DNA of 64,000 nt from Streptomyces omiyaensis (GTDB taxonomy: Bacteria; Actinomycetota; Actinomycetes; Streptomycetales; Streptomycetaceae). This document shows positions 36,237-42,727 of this stretch, one piece after another (positions within the stretch are counted from its first letter, which is position 1; every line of letters starts with the position of its first letter). A program made the position numbers and the translations under genes. The notes below the pieces were generated by a model. It searched no databases. It saw only the letters and a program-made list of their open reading frames with translations, and was not told where the DNA came from. The stretch covers positions 62,001 through 126,000 of the forward strand of contig NZ_BMVV01000001.1 of the NCBI RefSeq assembly GCF_014650895.1, given 5' to 3'.

Positions 36237-36680
36237 ATGCCTGATCTGTCCCACGGCACCACCGACGACGTCGCGGCCGTGAACGCGATCCGCTCGTCCG
36301 TCATGCGGCTGAGCCGGCGCCTGAAGCACCAGCGCGTCGACGAGTCGCTGAGCCCGACCGAGATCTCGGTCCTCGGCACCCTGGCCCTCTGCGGCTCCGC
36401 CACCCCCGGTGAGCTGGCCCGCAAGGAACACGTCCAGCCGCCGTCGATGACCCGCATCGTCGCGCTGCTCGAAGCCAAGGGACTGGTCCGGCTGGAGCCG
36501 CATCCCGACGACCGCCGGCAGAAGGTGGTCAGCCAGACCGAGCGGGCCGAGGCCATGCTCGAGGACGCCCGCCGCAAGCGGAACGCCTGGCTGGCCGCCC
36601 TCGCCGAGGGGCTGGACGAGGACGAGTGGGCCGTACTGCGCGCGGCCGCTCCCGTCCTGGAGAAGCTCGCCCATCTCTGA
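36237..36680 (+). CDS. MarR-family transcriptional regulator
   Basis: The product has 147 residues. The winged helix is VLGTLALCGSATPGELARKE (helices 2-3), HVQPPSMTRIVALLEAKGLV (recognition helix) and LEPHPDDRRQKVV (wing with the family DxRxxxV pattern). Such proteins repress drug- or phenolic-responsive operons. It is followed after 26 nt by the MFS exporter gene, which it most likely controls. It may be translated from a leaderless transcript. Confidence 0.92.
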   Translation: MPDLSHGTTDDVAAVNAIRSSVMRLSRRLKHQRVDESLSPTEISVLGTLALCGSATPGELARKEHVQPPSMTRIVALLEAKGLVRLEPHPDDRRQKVVSQTERAEAMLEDARRKRNAWLAALAEGLDEDEWAVLRAAAPVLEKLAHL

Positions 36681-36706
36681 ACCGAGCGCCAAGGAGGCGA
36701 CGCACT

Positions 36707-38062
36707 TTGAGCACGGGACCCGGAGCAGACTCCGCCCCCGTCCACAAACCCACGACTACCCCGCGGGGCGGGGGGTCCCGCAAGGGAACCTTCTCCTCGC
36801 TCTCGATCCGGAACTACCGGCTGTTCTTCACCGGAGCGATCGTCTCCAACACCGGTACGTGGATGGCCCGGATCACCCAGGACTGGCTGGTCCTGAGCCT
36901 CACCGGCTCGGCCGCCGCCGTCGGCGTCACCACGGCCCTGCAGTTCCTGCCGATGCTCCTCTTCGGCCTGTACGGCGGCGTCGTCGCCGACCGCTACCCG
37001 AAACGGCGCCTGCTGCTGATCAGCCAGGCCGCGCTCGGCCTCTGCGGACTCGCGCTCGCCGCGCTCACCCTCTCCGGGCAGGTGCAGGTCTGGCACGTCT
37101 ACCTGATCGCCTTCCTCCTCGGCATGGTGACGGTCGTCGACAACCCGGCCCGGCAGTCCTTCGTCTCCGAGATGGTCGGCCCCGACCGGCTCCGCAACGC
37201 CGTCTCGCTGAACTCGGCCAACTTCCAGTCCGCCCGGCTCGTCGGCCCCGCCGTCGCCGGCGTGCTGATCGCCGGGGTCGGCAGCGGCTGGGCCTTCCTC
37301 ATCAACGGCCTCTCCTTCCTGGCGCCGCTCACCGCCCTCTGGCTGATGCGGACGAGCGAGCTGCACCGGGTGGAGCGCGCCCCGCGCGGCAAGGGCCAGC
37401 TCCGTGAGGGCCTGCGGTACGTGGCGGGCCGCCCCGACCTGATCTGGCCGATCGTCCTGGTCGGCTTCGTCGGCACCTTCGGGTTCAACTTCCCGATCTG
37501 GCTGACCGCCTTCTCCGAGGAGGTCTTCCACGTCGGCGCCGGCACCTACGGCTTCCTCAACACCCTGATGGCGGCCGGCTCCCTCGCGGGCGCCCTGCTC
37601 GCGGCCCGCCGCGGCTCGACCCGGCTGCGGATGCTGGTGATCGCCGCGGGCGTCTTCGGCGCCCTGGAGGTCGCCGCGGCGCTCTCCCCGTCGTTCTGGC
37701 TGTTCGCGCTGCTCCTGGTGCCGATCGGCATGATCGGCCTCACGGTGAACATCACCGCGAACTCGGCCGTCCAGATGGCGACCGACCCGGTCATGCGGGG
37801 CCGGGTGATGAGCCTCTACATGATGGTCTTCGCCGGCGGCACGCCGATCGGCGCCCCGCTCATGGGCTGGGTCACCGACACCTACGGCGCCCGCGCCGGC
37901 TTCGCCGCGGGCGGTCTGGTCTCGCTCGCCGCGGCGGCCGCCATCGGCCTCGTCCTGGCCCGGATCGGCAACCTCAGGGTGGCGATGGCCTGGCGCCGCG
38001 GCCACCCCAGCCTGCGCTTCGTCCCCCGCGCCGCGCCCCGCCGGCTGGCCGCGGCGGCCTGA
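36707..38062 (+). CDS. MFS exporter (MFS_3, EntS-like), TTG start
   Basis: The product has 451 residues, 12 hydrophobic helices and an EntS/MFS_3-type opening: NYRLFFTGAIVSNTGTWMAR, then ITQDWLVLSLTGSAAAVG and DRYPKRRLLLISQA (motif A). These proteins export drugs or siderophores. The start is TTG at 36707, because AAGGAGG at 36690-36696 lies 10 nt upstream and no ATG or GTG fits. It is the downstream partner of the MarR gene, so induction by the MarR ligand is expected. A terminator follows at 38079. Confidence 0.9.
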   Translation: MSTGPGADSAPVHKPTTTPRGGGSRKGTFSSLSIRNYRLFFTGAIVSNTGTWMARITQDWLVLSLTGSAAAVGVTTALQFLPMLLFGLYGGVVADRYPKRRLLLISQAALGLCGLALAALTLSGQVQVWHVYLIAFLLGMVTVVDNPARQSFVSEMVGPDRLRNAVSLNSANFQSARLVGPAVAGVLIAGVGSGWAFLINGLSFLAPLTALWLMRTSELHRVERAPRGKGQLREGLRYVAGRPDLIWPIVLVGFVGTFGFNFPIWLTAFSEEVFHVGAGTYGFLNTLMAAGSLAGALLAARRGSTRLRMLVIAAGVFGALEVAAALSPSFWLFALLLVPIGMIGLTVNITANSAVQMATDPVMRGRVMSLYMMVFAGGTPIGAPLMGWVTDTYGARAGFAAGGLVSLAAAAAIGLVLARIGNLRVAMAWRRGHPSLRFVPRAAPRRLAAAA

Positions 38063-38078
38063 CCCGGACCACCCCGCG

Positions 38079-38118
38079 CGAGGGCGGGCGGCAGCCGGGA
38101 GGCTCCCGCCCGCCCTCG
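38079..38118 (+). terminator. Hairpin terminator after the MFS exporter
   Basis: A perfect 13-bp stem (38079-38091 with 38106-38118, CGAGGGCGGGCGG) closes a 14-nt loop 17 nt after the stop codon of the exporter. It separates the MarR-MFS unit from the lamin-tail gene. Confidence 0.8.
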
Positions 38119-38213
38119 GGCGTTCCCTGGCCGGAAGAGAACGTTCGGGGTACGGGGTGTGGGGATTCTGTGTATGTTGAGCCGTCAATCACCGGTACCA
38201 CAGGGGGGTTCCC

Positions 38214-38720
38214 TTGCGCATGCGCTCCACCCGTCCCGTCATAGCCGCGGCCCTCGCCGCCGGCGCGCTGACCGGCGCCCTCGTCGCCACCCCGGCCCAC
38301 GCCGCCGAGTACGCCTCGTCCCTGAAGATCGCCGGCGTCCAGTACGACGCCCCGGGCCGCGACAACAACAGCTGCACCACCGGCAACACCAAGGCCGAGT
38401 TCGTCACGATCAAGAACTTCGCCCGCACCGGCACCGTGAACCTCAAGGGGTACGTGGTCAAGGACGCCGCAGGCAACACCTTCGTCTTCCCCTACAACCA
38501 CTACCTGGAGCCCGGCGACCACGTGAAGCTGCGCGGCGGCCGGGGCACCGACTCCGACGGCGGCAACGTCGCCTACCGCAACAACTGCAACTTCCTCTGG
38601 AACAACGACCGGGACACGGTCAGGCTGATCAAGCCCACCGGCGCCGCCGCGGACACGCACGCCTACACCAAGAGCGCGAACGACCGCGACGGCAACGGCT
38701 TCATCACCTTCCACGGCTGA
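38214..38720 (+). CDS. Secreted lamin-tail-domain protein
   Basis: The product has 168 residues. A signal peptide (RPVIAAALAAGALTGALVATPAHAA) ends with AHA-A. The mature region is one lamin-tail (LTD) immunoglobulin-like domain: AEFVTIKNFARTGTVNLKGY, then VVKDAAGNTFVFPYNHYLEP and TVRLIKPTGAAADTHAYTK. Secreted single-LTD proteins are common in Streptomyces, function unknown. AGGGGGG at 38202-38208 favours the TTG at 38214 over the ATG at 38220, which is in frame. TATGTT at 38173-38178 is a likely -10 box. Confidence 0.85.
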   Translation: MRMRSTRPVIAAALAAGALTGALVATPAHAAEYASSLKIAGVQYDAPGRDNNSCTTGNTKAEFVTIKNFARTGTVNLKGYVVKDAAGNTFVFPYNHYLEPGDHVKLRGGRGTDSDGGNVAYRNNCNFLWNNDRDTVRLIKPTGAAADTHAYTKSANDRDGNGFITFHG

Positions 38721-38739
38721 GACCGCACCGCGCCCGGGG

Positions 38740-39255
38740 CTACACCCGCATCTCCAGGACCTGGCCCGGCCAGTCGCCGACGGCGAAGGGGTCGGTGCGG
38801 GTGAAGCCCTGGCGCTCGTAGTAGGCCACCAGGCGGCCCTCGCTGCCGGCGAAGCAGTCGACGCGCAGCAGCGAGACGCCCGCGCGGCGGGTCTCCTCCG
38901 CCGCGTGGGCGAGGAGCGCGGCGCCCACCCCGAGGCCGTGGAAGCGCCCGTCGGTGGCGAGGTAGCGCACGTACCGCTCCGGCTCGGCGGCCGGCGGCAC
39001 GTACGAGCCGGGGTGCGGGGTCAGCGTGAGGGTGCCGGCCGGGACGCCGTCCACCTCCGCGATCCACGGGCTCCCCTCGCCCATCACCTGGCCGACGTGC
39101 TCCACCGTCTTCGGGCGGCCGGTGAAGGGCTCGGTGCCCCACTGGGCGGTGATGCCCCTGCCGTTGAGCCAGACGACGGCGCTGTCGAGTATCGCGAGGA
39201 CGGCCGGCACGTCCGCCGCCCCGCCCCGCCTGATCGTGATCGCGTGGGTCTCCAT
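38740..39255 (-). CDS. GNAT-family N-acetyltransferase
   Basis: The product has 171 residues. The acetyl-CoA-binding core is RYLATDGRFHGLGVGAALLA (the RxxGxG/A loop reads FHGLGVGAAL), flanked by PWIAEVDGVPAGTLTL and VSLLRVDCFAGSEGRLVAYY. Family members acetylate amines of peptides, antibiotics or metabolites. The ATG at 39255 (METHAITIRR) gives the compact domain; the longer upstream frame overlaps the thpR start. It is divergent from thpR. Confidence 0.9.
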   Translation of the reverse strand: METHAITIRRGGAADVPAVLAILDSAVVWLNGRGITAQWGTEPFTGRPKTVEHVGQVMGEGSPWIAEVDGVPAGTLTLTPHPGSYVPPAAEPERYVRYLATDGRFHGLGVGAALLAHAAEETRRAGVSLLRVDCFAGSEGRLVAYYERQGFTRTDPFAVGDWPGQVLEMRV

Positions 39256-39289
39256 CCGGCCGAGGCTATCGGCTGCCAGACTGGCGTCC

Positions 39290-39883
39290 ATGAGGCTTTT
39301 CGCCGCCGTCCTGCCGCCCGCCGGGGCCGTCGCCGAGCTGGGCGCCGTCGTCGACGCGCTGCACGCCCTCCCCGGGGCCGGGGAGCTGCGCTGGACCTCC
39401 CGGCCCGGATGGCACTTCACGCTCGCGTTCATGGGCGAGGTGGACGACGCCCTGCTGCCGGACCTCCGCGCCCGCCTGGCCCGCGCGGCCCGCCGCACCC
39501 CGCCCTTCGCGCTCCGGCTGCACGGCGGCGGTCACTTCGGCGGGCGCGCGCTGTGGACCGGGGCCGCCGGGGACCTGGACGCGCTCCGGCTGCTCGCCGA
39601 GCGCGCCGACGCGGCGGCCCGCCGGGCGGGCGTCGCGATGGAGGAGCACCGCCGCTACCGGGCCCACCTCACGCTCGCCCGCGCCCGCGGCGAGGGCGAG
39701 CCGCTCGCTCCCTTCCTCGCCGCCCTCGACGGTTTCGAGGGCACCCGCTGGCGGGTCGGCGAGCTGGCCCTGGTCCGCTCGAACCTGCCGGTGAGCGGGG
39801 TGCCGGGGGAGCAGCCCCGGTACGCGACGGTCGGGTCCTGGCGGCTGGAGGGGGGCGGCGGGGGAGCGGAGGGCTCGGGTTAA
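39290..39883 (+). CDS. thpR: RNA 2',3'-cyclic phosphodiesterase (2'-5' RNA ligase family)
   Basis: The product has 197 residues with the two HxT motifs of the 2H superfamily: WHFTLAFMGEV and RAHLTLARARGE, separated by about 80 residues. ThpR hydrolyses 2',3'-cyclic phosphates in RNA and can ligate 2'-5' ends. The C-terminus is Gly-rich and not conserved. It begins at the ATG 39290, 34 bp from the divergent GNAT gene, and ends 9 nt before the tiny gene at 39893. Confidence 0.92.
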   Translation: MRLFAAVLPPAGAVAELGAVVDALHALPGAGELRWTSRPGWHFTLAFMGEVDDALLPDLRARLARAARRTPPFALRLHGGGHFGGRALWTGAAGDLDALRLLAERADAAARRAGVAMEEHRRYRAHLTLARARGEGEPLAPFLAALDGFEGTRWRVGELALVRSNLPVSGVPGEQPRYATVGSWRLEGGGGGAEGSG

Positions 39884-39892
39884 CCTCGGGGG

Positions 39893-39982
39893 GTGGACCC
39901 GAAGACTCGTAACCGGATCATGGCCGGTGTGCTCGTACTGATGTTCGTGATGATCGCGGTGGCGTCGGTGGCCGGCCAGTAG
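39893..39982 (+). CDS. 29-residue single-helix membrane peptide
   Basis: GTG 39893 opens a 29-residue frame: a basic start (VDPKTRNRIMAG) followed by one hydrophobic helix (VLVLMFVMIAVASVAG) ending Gln. The amino-acid pattern is typical of a conserved small Streptomyces membrane peptide rather than chance. It follows thpR by 9 nt, with a G-rich stretch (39887-39892) that could serve weakly as a ribosome-binding site. Function unknown. Confidence 0.6.
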   Translation: MDPKTRNRIMAGVLVLMFVMIAVASVAGQ

Positions 39983-40000
39983 CGCCGCCGAGGTATCCCC

Positions 40001-40030
40001 TTGCTTCGAGCGCGCTCCAAGGCGTTGGCT
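40001..40030 (+). promoter_or_regulatory. Promoter and 18-bp palindrome of the host aldo/keto reductase gene
   Basis: TTGCTT (40001-40006) and TTGGCT (40025-40030) are 18 bp apart. The palindrome CTTCGAGCGCGCTCCAAG (40004-40021) covers the spacer, as in MerR-family operators. The start codon at 40039 is 8 nt beyond the -10 box, so the mRNA may be almost leaderless. The same arrangement precedes the element-borne copy at 41271-41300. Confidence 0.6.
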
Positions 40031-40038
40031 GGTGACCC

Positions 40039-40184
40039 ATGGAGTACACGCAGCTCGGACGCACCGGACTCAAGGTCAGCCGCCTCGTCCTCGGCACGAT
40101 GAACTTCGGCCCGCAGACCGACGAGGCCACCAGCCACGGCATCATGGACACGGCGCTCGACGCCGGCCTGAACTTCTTCGAGAC
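40039..40184 (+). pseudogene. Host aldo/keto reductase, 5' fragment (left of element)
   Basis: ATG 40039 begins MEYTQLGRTGLKVSRLVLGT and reads as a standard aldo/keto reductase up to codon 49 (E48-T49). The reading frame then enters the inserted element, gaining AKQAF before a TGA at 40201-40203 (54 codons in all). The remaining 844 nt lie at 44459-45302; joined, the two give exactly 990 nt, the same length as the element copy. The active-site position D48 is Glu in this host gene, while Tyr53, Lys85 and His130 lie on the far side of the element. The gene is therefore broken. Confidence 0.9.
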
Positions 40185-40207
40185 CGCGAAGCAGGCATTT
40201 TGACGCC
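40163..40207. other. attL, left junction of the integrated element
   Basis: Left of 40183-40184 (AC) is aldo/keto reductase sequence; right of it is the element. The element half is CGCGAAGCAGGCAT followed by TTTGACGCC (40199-40207), which mirrors GGCGTCAAA at 44434-44442. Crossover at AC is inferred from the symmetry of the reconstructed attP. Confidence 0.8.
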
Positions 40208-40272
40208 TGTGTGGCACTGTGGCCGCCGCCCCATCGGAGCGGGCGACGGCCGTGCTTCCAGCCGCTACTCGA

Positions 40273-41262
40273 TCACCAGGCAAAGGCTTCCGGCGACGGC
40301 CCCGGGCCGGGAAAGATCTCGTCCAGACCAGTCAGAAGTTCGTCACTCAGCTCCAGCTCCAGGGCGCGCAATGCGCTCTCCAGCTGCTCCACCGTGCGCG
40401 GGCCGACGATCGGGCCGGTGACGCCGGGCCGGGTCAGCAGCCATGCCAGCCCGACTTCGCCGGGCTCCAGGCCGTGCTTGTCGAGCAGGTCCTCGTACGT
40501 CTGGAACTTCGCCCGCACGGTCGGGTCGGCGAGCGTTTCTGCCGCGCGGCCCTCCGTACGCCGCTTACCCCCGGCCTCCTTCTTCAGGACGCCGCCGAGC
40601 AGGCCGCCGTGCAGCGGGGACCAGGGGATGACCCCGAGGCCGTAGTCCTGCGCGGCCGGGATCACCTCCATCTCCGCGCGCCGCTCGTAGAGGTTGTACA
40701 GGCACTGCTCACTGACCAGGCCGACCATGCCGCGCCGGGCGGCGGTCTCGTTGGCCTGGGCGATCTTGTACCCGGGGAAGTTCGAGGAGCCCGCGTACAG
40801 GATCTTCCCCTGCTGGATCAGCACGTCGACGGCCTGCCAGATCTCCTCGAAGGGAGTGGCACGGTCGACGTGGTGGAACTGGTACAGATCGATGTAGTCG
40901 GTACCGAGCCGCTTGAGGCTGGCGTCGACAGCCCGCCGGATGTTCAAGGCCGACAGCCGGTCCTCGTTGGGCCAGGTCTCGCCCTCACGTGACATGGAGC
41001 CGTAGACCTTCGTGGCGAGGACCGTCTTTTCCCGCCGGCCACCGCCCTGGGCGAACCACGTCCCGATGATCTCCTCGGTGCGGCCCTTGTTCTCACCCCA
41101 CCCATACACGTTGGCGGTGTCTACGAAGTTCAGACCTGCGTCGAGCGCGGCATCCAGGATGCCGTGGCTTGTCGGTTCGTCTGTCTGCGGGCCGAAGTTC
41201 ATCGTCCCGAGGACGAGTCGACTGACCTTGAGTCCGGTGCGTCCGAGCTGCGTGTACTTCAT
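40273..41262 (-). CDS. Aldo/keto reductase, element-borne intact copy
   Basis: The product has 329 residues. It is complete, with the AKR tetrad Asp48 (DTANVYG), Tyr53, Lys85 (ATKVYG) and His130 (YQFHHVD), and a C-terminal NADPH-binding end (GPIVGPRTVEQLE). It reduces aldehydes or ketones with NADPH; the substrate is unknown. By eye it differs from the split host gene at about 46 of 329 positions (about 86% identity), has the same length, and carries the same promoter palindrome. It is thus a functional replacement for the gene the element disrupts. Start ATG at 41262. Confidence 0.93.
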   Translation of the reverse strand: MKYTQLGRTGLKVSRLVLGTMNFGPQTDEPTSHGILDAALDAGLNFVDTANVYGWGENKGRTEEIIGTWFAQGGGRREKTVLATKVYGSMSREGETWPNEDRLSALNIRRAVDASLKRLGTDYIDLYQFHHVDRATPFEEIWQAVDVLIQQGKILYAGSSNFPGYKIAQANETAARRGMVGLVSEQCLYNLYERRAEMEVIPAAQDYGLGVIPWSPLHGGLLGGVLKKEAGGKRRTEGRAAETLADPTVRAKFQTYEDLLDKHGLEPGEVGLAWLLTRPGVTGPIVGPRTVEQLESALRALELELSDELLTGLDEIFPGPGPSPEAFAW

Positions 41263-41270
41263 GAGGCACA

Positions 41271-41300
41271 AGCCAACTGCTTCGAGCCCACTCCAAGCAA
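41271..41300 (-). promoter_or_regulatory. Promoter and palindrome of the element-borne aldo/keto reductase
   Basis: On the reverse strand TTGCTT (41295-41300) and TTGGCT (41271-41276) are 18 bp apart, with the palindrome at 41280-41297 (forward-strand CTTCGAGCCCACTCCAAG) in the spacer. Spacing and hexamers are identical to those of the host gene at 40001-40030, although the bases between have diverged, so the control element is under selection. Confidence 0.65.
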
Positions 41301-41431
41301 GGGCCGACCACTCAGCCGCCCATTTATGCGACAACGCGCATGAGTCACGTCCCTGCATGGACGGCTGCGAGCGGCCCCCGTACGGTCGTCTCGGGCGGCC
41401 CGACCGGGCCTACAGGTCAAGGGAGTTCCGC

Positions 41432-41638
41432 ATGGCACGCGTAGAACTGACTCGGCTCACCGGCAACGGCAACGGCACGTGTGGAGAGGACGACTGCCCG
41501 AACGTCTACCGCACCGCTTCCGGCTCCATCGTGGTTCAGGGCGACGTGTCCGACGCCTTTACTCCCCCGCAGGGGGAAGGGCTCGTGGAGATCCCCGAGA
41601 GCGTTCTCCGGGAGGCCGTTCGTGCTCTTGGATGGTGA
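41432..41638 (+). CDS. Small Cys-pair protein paired with DUF6879
   Basis: The product has 68 residues. It has a Cys pair (TCGEDDCPNVYRT), a short beta region (SGSIVVQGDVSDAFTP) and an amphipathic end (VEIPESVLREAVRALGW). It is not DUF397, but sits in the same slot those proteins occupy before DUF6879 or helix-turn-helix genes. AGGGAG at 41420-41425 supports the ATG at 41432. Its last 17 nt overlap the DUF6879 start. Function unknown; its neighbours suggest a regulatory or immunity-like module. Confidence 0.75.
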   Translation: MARVELTRLTGNGNGTCGEDDCPNVYRTASGSIVVQGDVSDAFTPPQGEGLVEIPESVLREAVRALGW

Positions 41639-42146
41639 CGAGTGGCGGGCGATGCTCCGGGGCTTCCGGTCGGAAGCGTGGCGACTGGAGACCCTGCCTC
41701 AGTACCTCGTACCGCAGGAGGCGGAAGAGCTCGAAGCCTTCCGGGCGGGCAAGCGCGTCGACCCGCACGCCTACTCGTCCGCGTACACGGAAGACCTGAA
41801 GCGGCTGCGAGGGGAGGGCAAGAGCAAGGGGCGAGTGCACGTCCTGACACGACCGCTCTCGGAGTACCTGCGCTTCGAGTTCTCGCGGTACTACGCCCCG
41901 CACGTGCTCGCCGGGGAGGACATCCGCATCCTTGACGTGACCGAGCGAGACAACCCGTTGCCGGACGTCGAGGACTTCTGGATGTTCGACCGCTCGACCG
42001 TCGTCCTGATGCACTACGCGGGCGACGGCACGCAGATCAGCCGGGAGCTGTACGAGGGTGACCTTGCGCCGTTCATCGAGTGGCAGCGCATTGCCGTTGC
42101 CGAGTCGGTTCCCTTCCTGGAGTACGCGGAGCGCGGGACGGAGTGA
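41622..42146 (+). CDS. DUF6879 protein
   Basis: The product has 174 residues and starts VLLDGDEWRAMLRGFRSEAW. DUF6879 is recognised by LETLPQYLVPQEAEELEAFR, then RVHVLTRPLSEYLRFEFSRY and EDFWMFDRSTVVLMHYAGDG. The family is tied to actinomycete helix-turn-helix regulators of the Scr1/WhiJ type, function unknown. GGGAGG at 41610-41615 gives the GTG start at 41622. Its stop overlaps the GTG of the regulator gene (GTGA at 42143-42146), showing coupling. Confidence 0.85.
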   Translation: MLLDGDEWRAMLRGFRSEAWRLETLPQYLVPQEAEELEAFRAGKRVDPHAYSSAYTEDLKRLRGEGKSKGRVHVLTRPLSEYLRFEFSRYYAPHVLAGEDIRILDVTERDNPLPDVEDFWMFDRSTVVLMHYAGDGTQISRELYEGDLAPFIEWQRIAVAESVPFLEYAERGTE

Positions 42147-42490
42147 CGTTCGAAGCTGAGCAGCTCGGCGAGGCCGGTATCGAACTCGCCTCACTGCTTC
42201 GGGACTTGCGCAAGCGAGCCGGCCTCTCAGGGGACCGGCTCGCAGCGCGCTGCAACATGTCCCAGTCGAAGGTGTCTCGCATCGAGAACGGCCGGACACG
42301 GCCATCCCTGGTCGACGTCGAACAGATCTTGCGAGCGCTGGACGCTCCGCCGGAACTGGTCGCCGAGGTCTCCGCCCTCGCCAGGATGGCGAACACCGAG
42401 TGGCGGAACGTCCGAGAGCTTCGGCGCAAAGGGCTCGGTACGAGACAGGCCGAGCTGAAGTCGCTCGAAGCGTCCTCTACCCATATGCGC
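42143..42490 (+). pseudogene. Truncated helix-turn-helix regulator (XRE, DUF5753 type)
   Basis: From the GTG at 42143, about 116 codons match the usual actinomycete regulator: LASLLRDLRKRAGLSGDRLA, then ARCNMSQSKVSRIENGRTRP (helix-turn-helix), LRALDAPPELVAEVSALARM and ELKSLEASSTHMR. The family normally continues straight into a DUF5753 domain of about 170 residues; here similarity ends at 42490 and unrelated sequence follows. The reading frame stays open only because it runs antisense to the recombinase gene. A deletion is the simplest explanation. Confidence 0.75.
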
Positions 42491-42727
42491 TCCTGTGAAG
42501 CACACGCAGGTGCGCCAGTGACCCCCGCCGGACGGCGGGACATGTGCCTCCCTTTCTTCGCGGGGGTGGACCGGCCGCGGCTGGCCAGTCCCTTCACAGG
42601 GCGCCCAAGGCTTCGCGCCTGGACTCGGTCTCGTGCAGTCGGGAGCGACGGCGGCGACCTGCCAGAAATCCTACAGAGCGAAGGAGGGCCCGGGGCGGGG
42701 CCCTCCTGTCGTAAGGCGGCGAGGCGG
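42491..42727. other. Deletion scar and gene-free stretch inside the element
   Basis: The XRE gene breaks off at 42490. On the reverse strand, AAAGGGAGG (42547-42555) and an ATG at 42543 start a frame reading MSRRPAGVTGAPACAS that runs immediately into antisense XRE sequence, so it looks like the beheaded start of another leftward gene. A short hairpin (42524-42539) lies beside this start. The rest to 42682 holds nothing recognisable. Confidence 0.6.
42683..42708. terminator. Terminator after the recombinase gene
   Basis: AGGAGGGCCC (42683-42692) pairs perfectly with GGGCCCTCCT (42699-42708) over a 6-nt loop, 20 bp beyond the recombinase stop codon. It would stop leftward recombinase transcripts and any rightward read-through from the DUF6879 operon. 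Confidence 0.8.

Noticed and set aside
40163..40207. Crossover at the alternative shared dinucleotides GC or AA
   Set aside because: They are also shared by attL and attR, but only AC puts both attP arms at equal distance (14 bp) and makes the centre symmetric.
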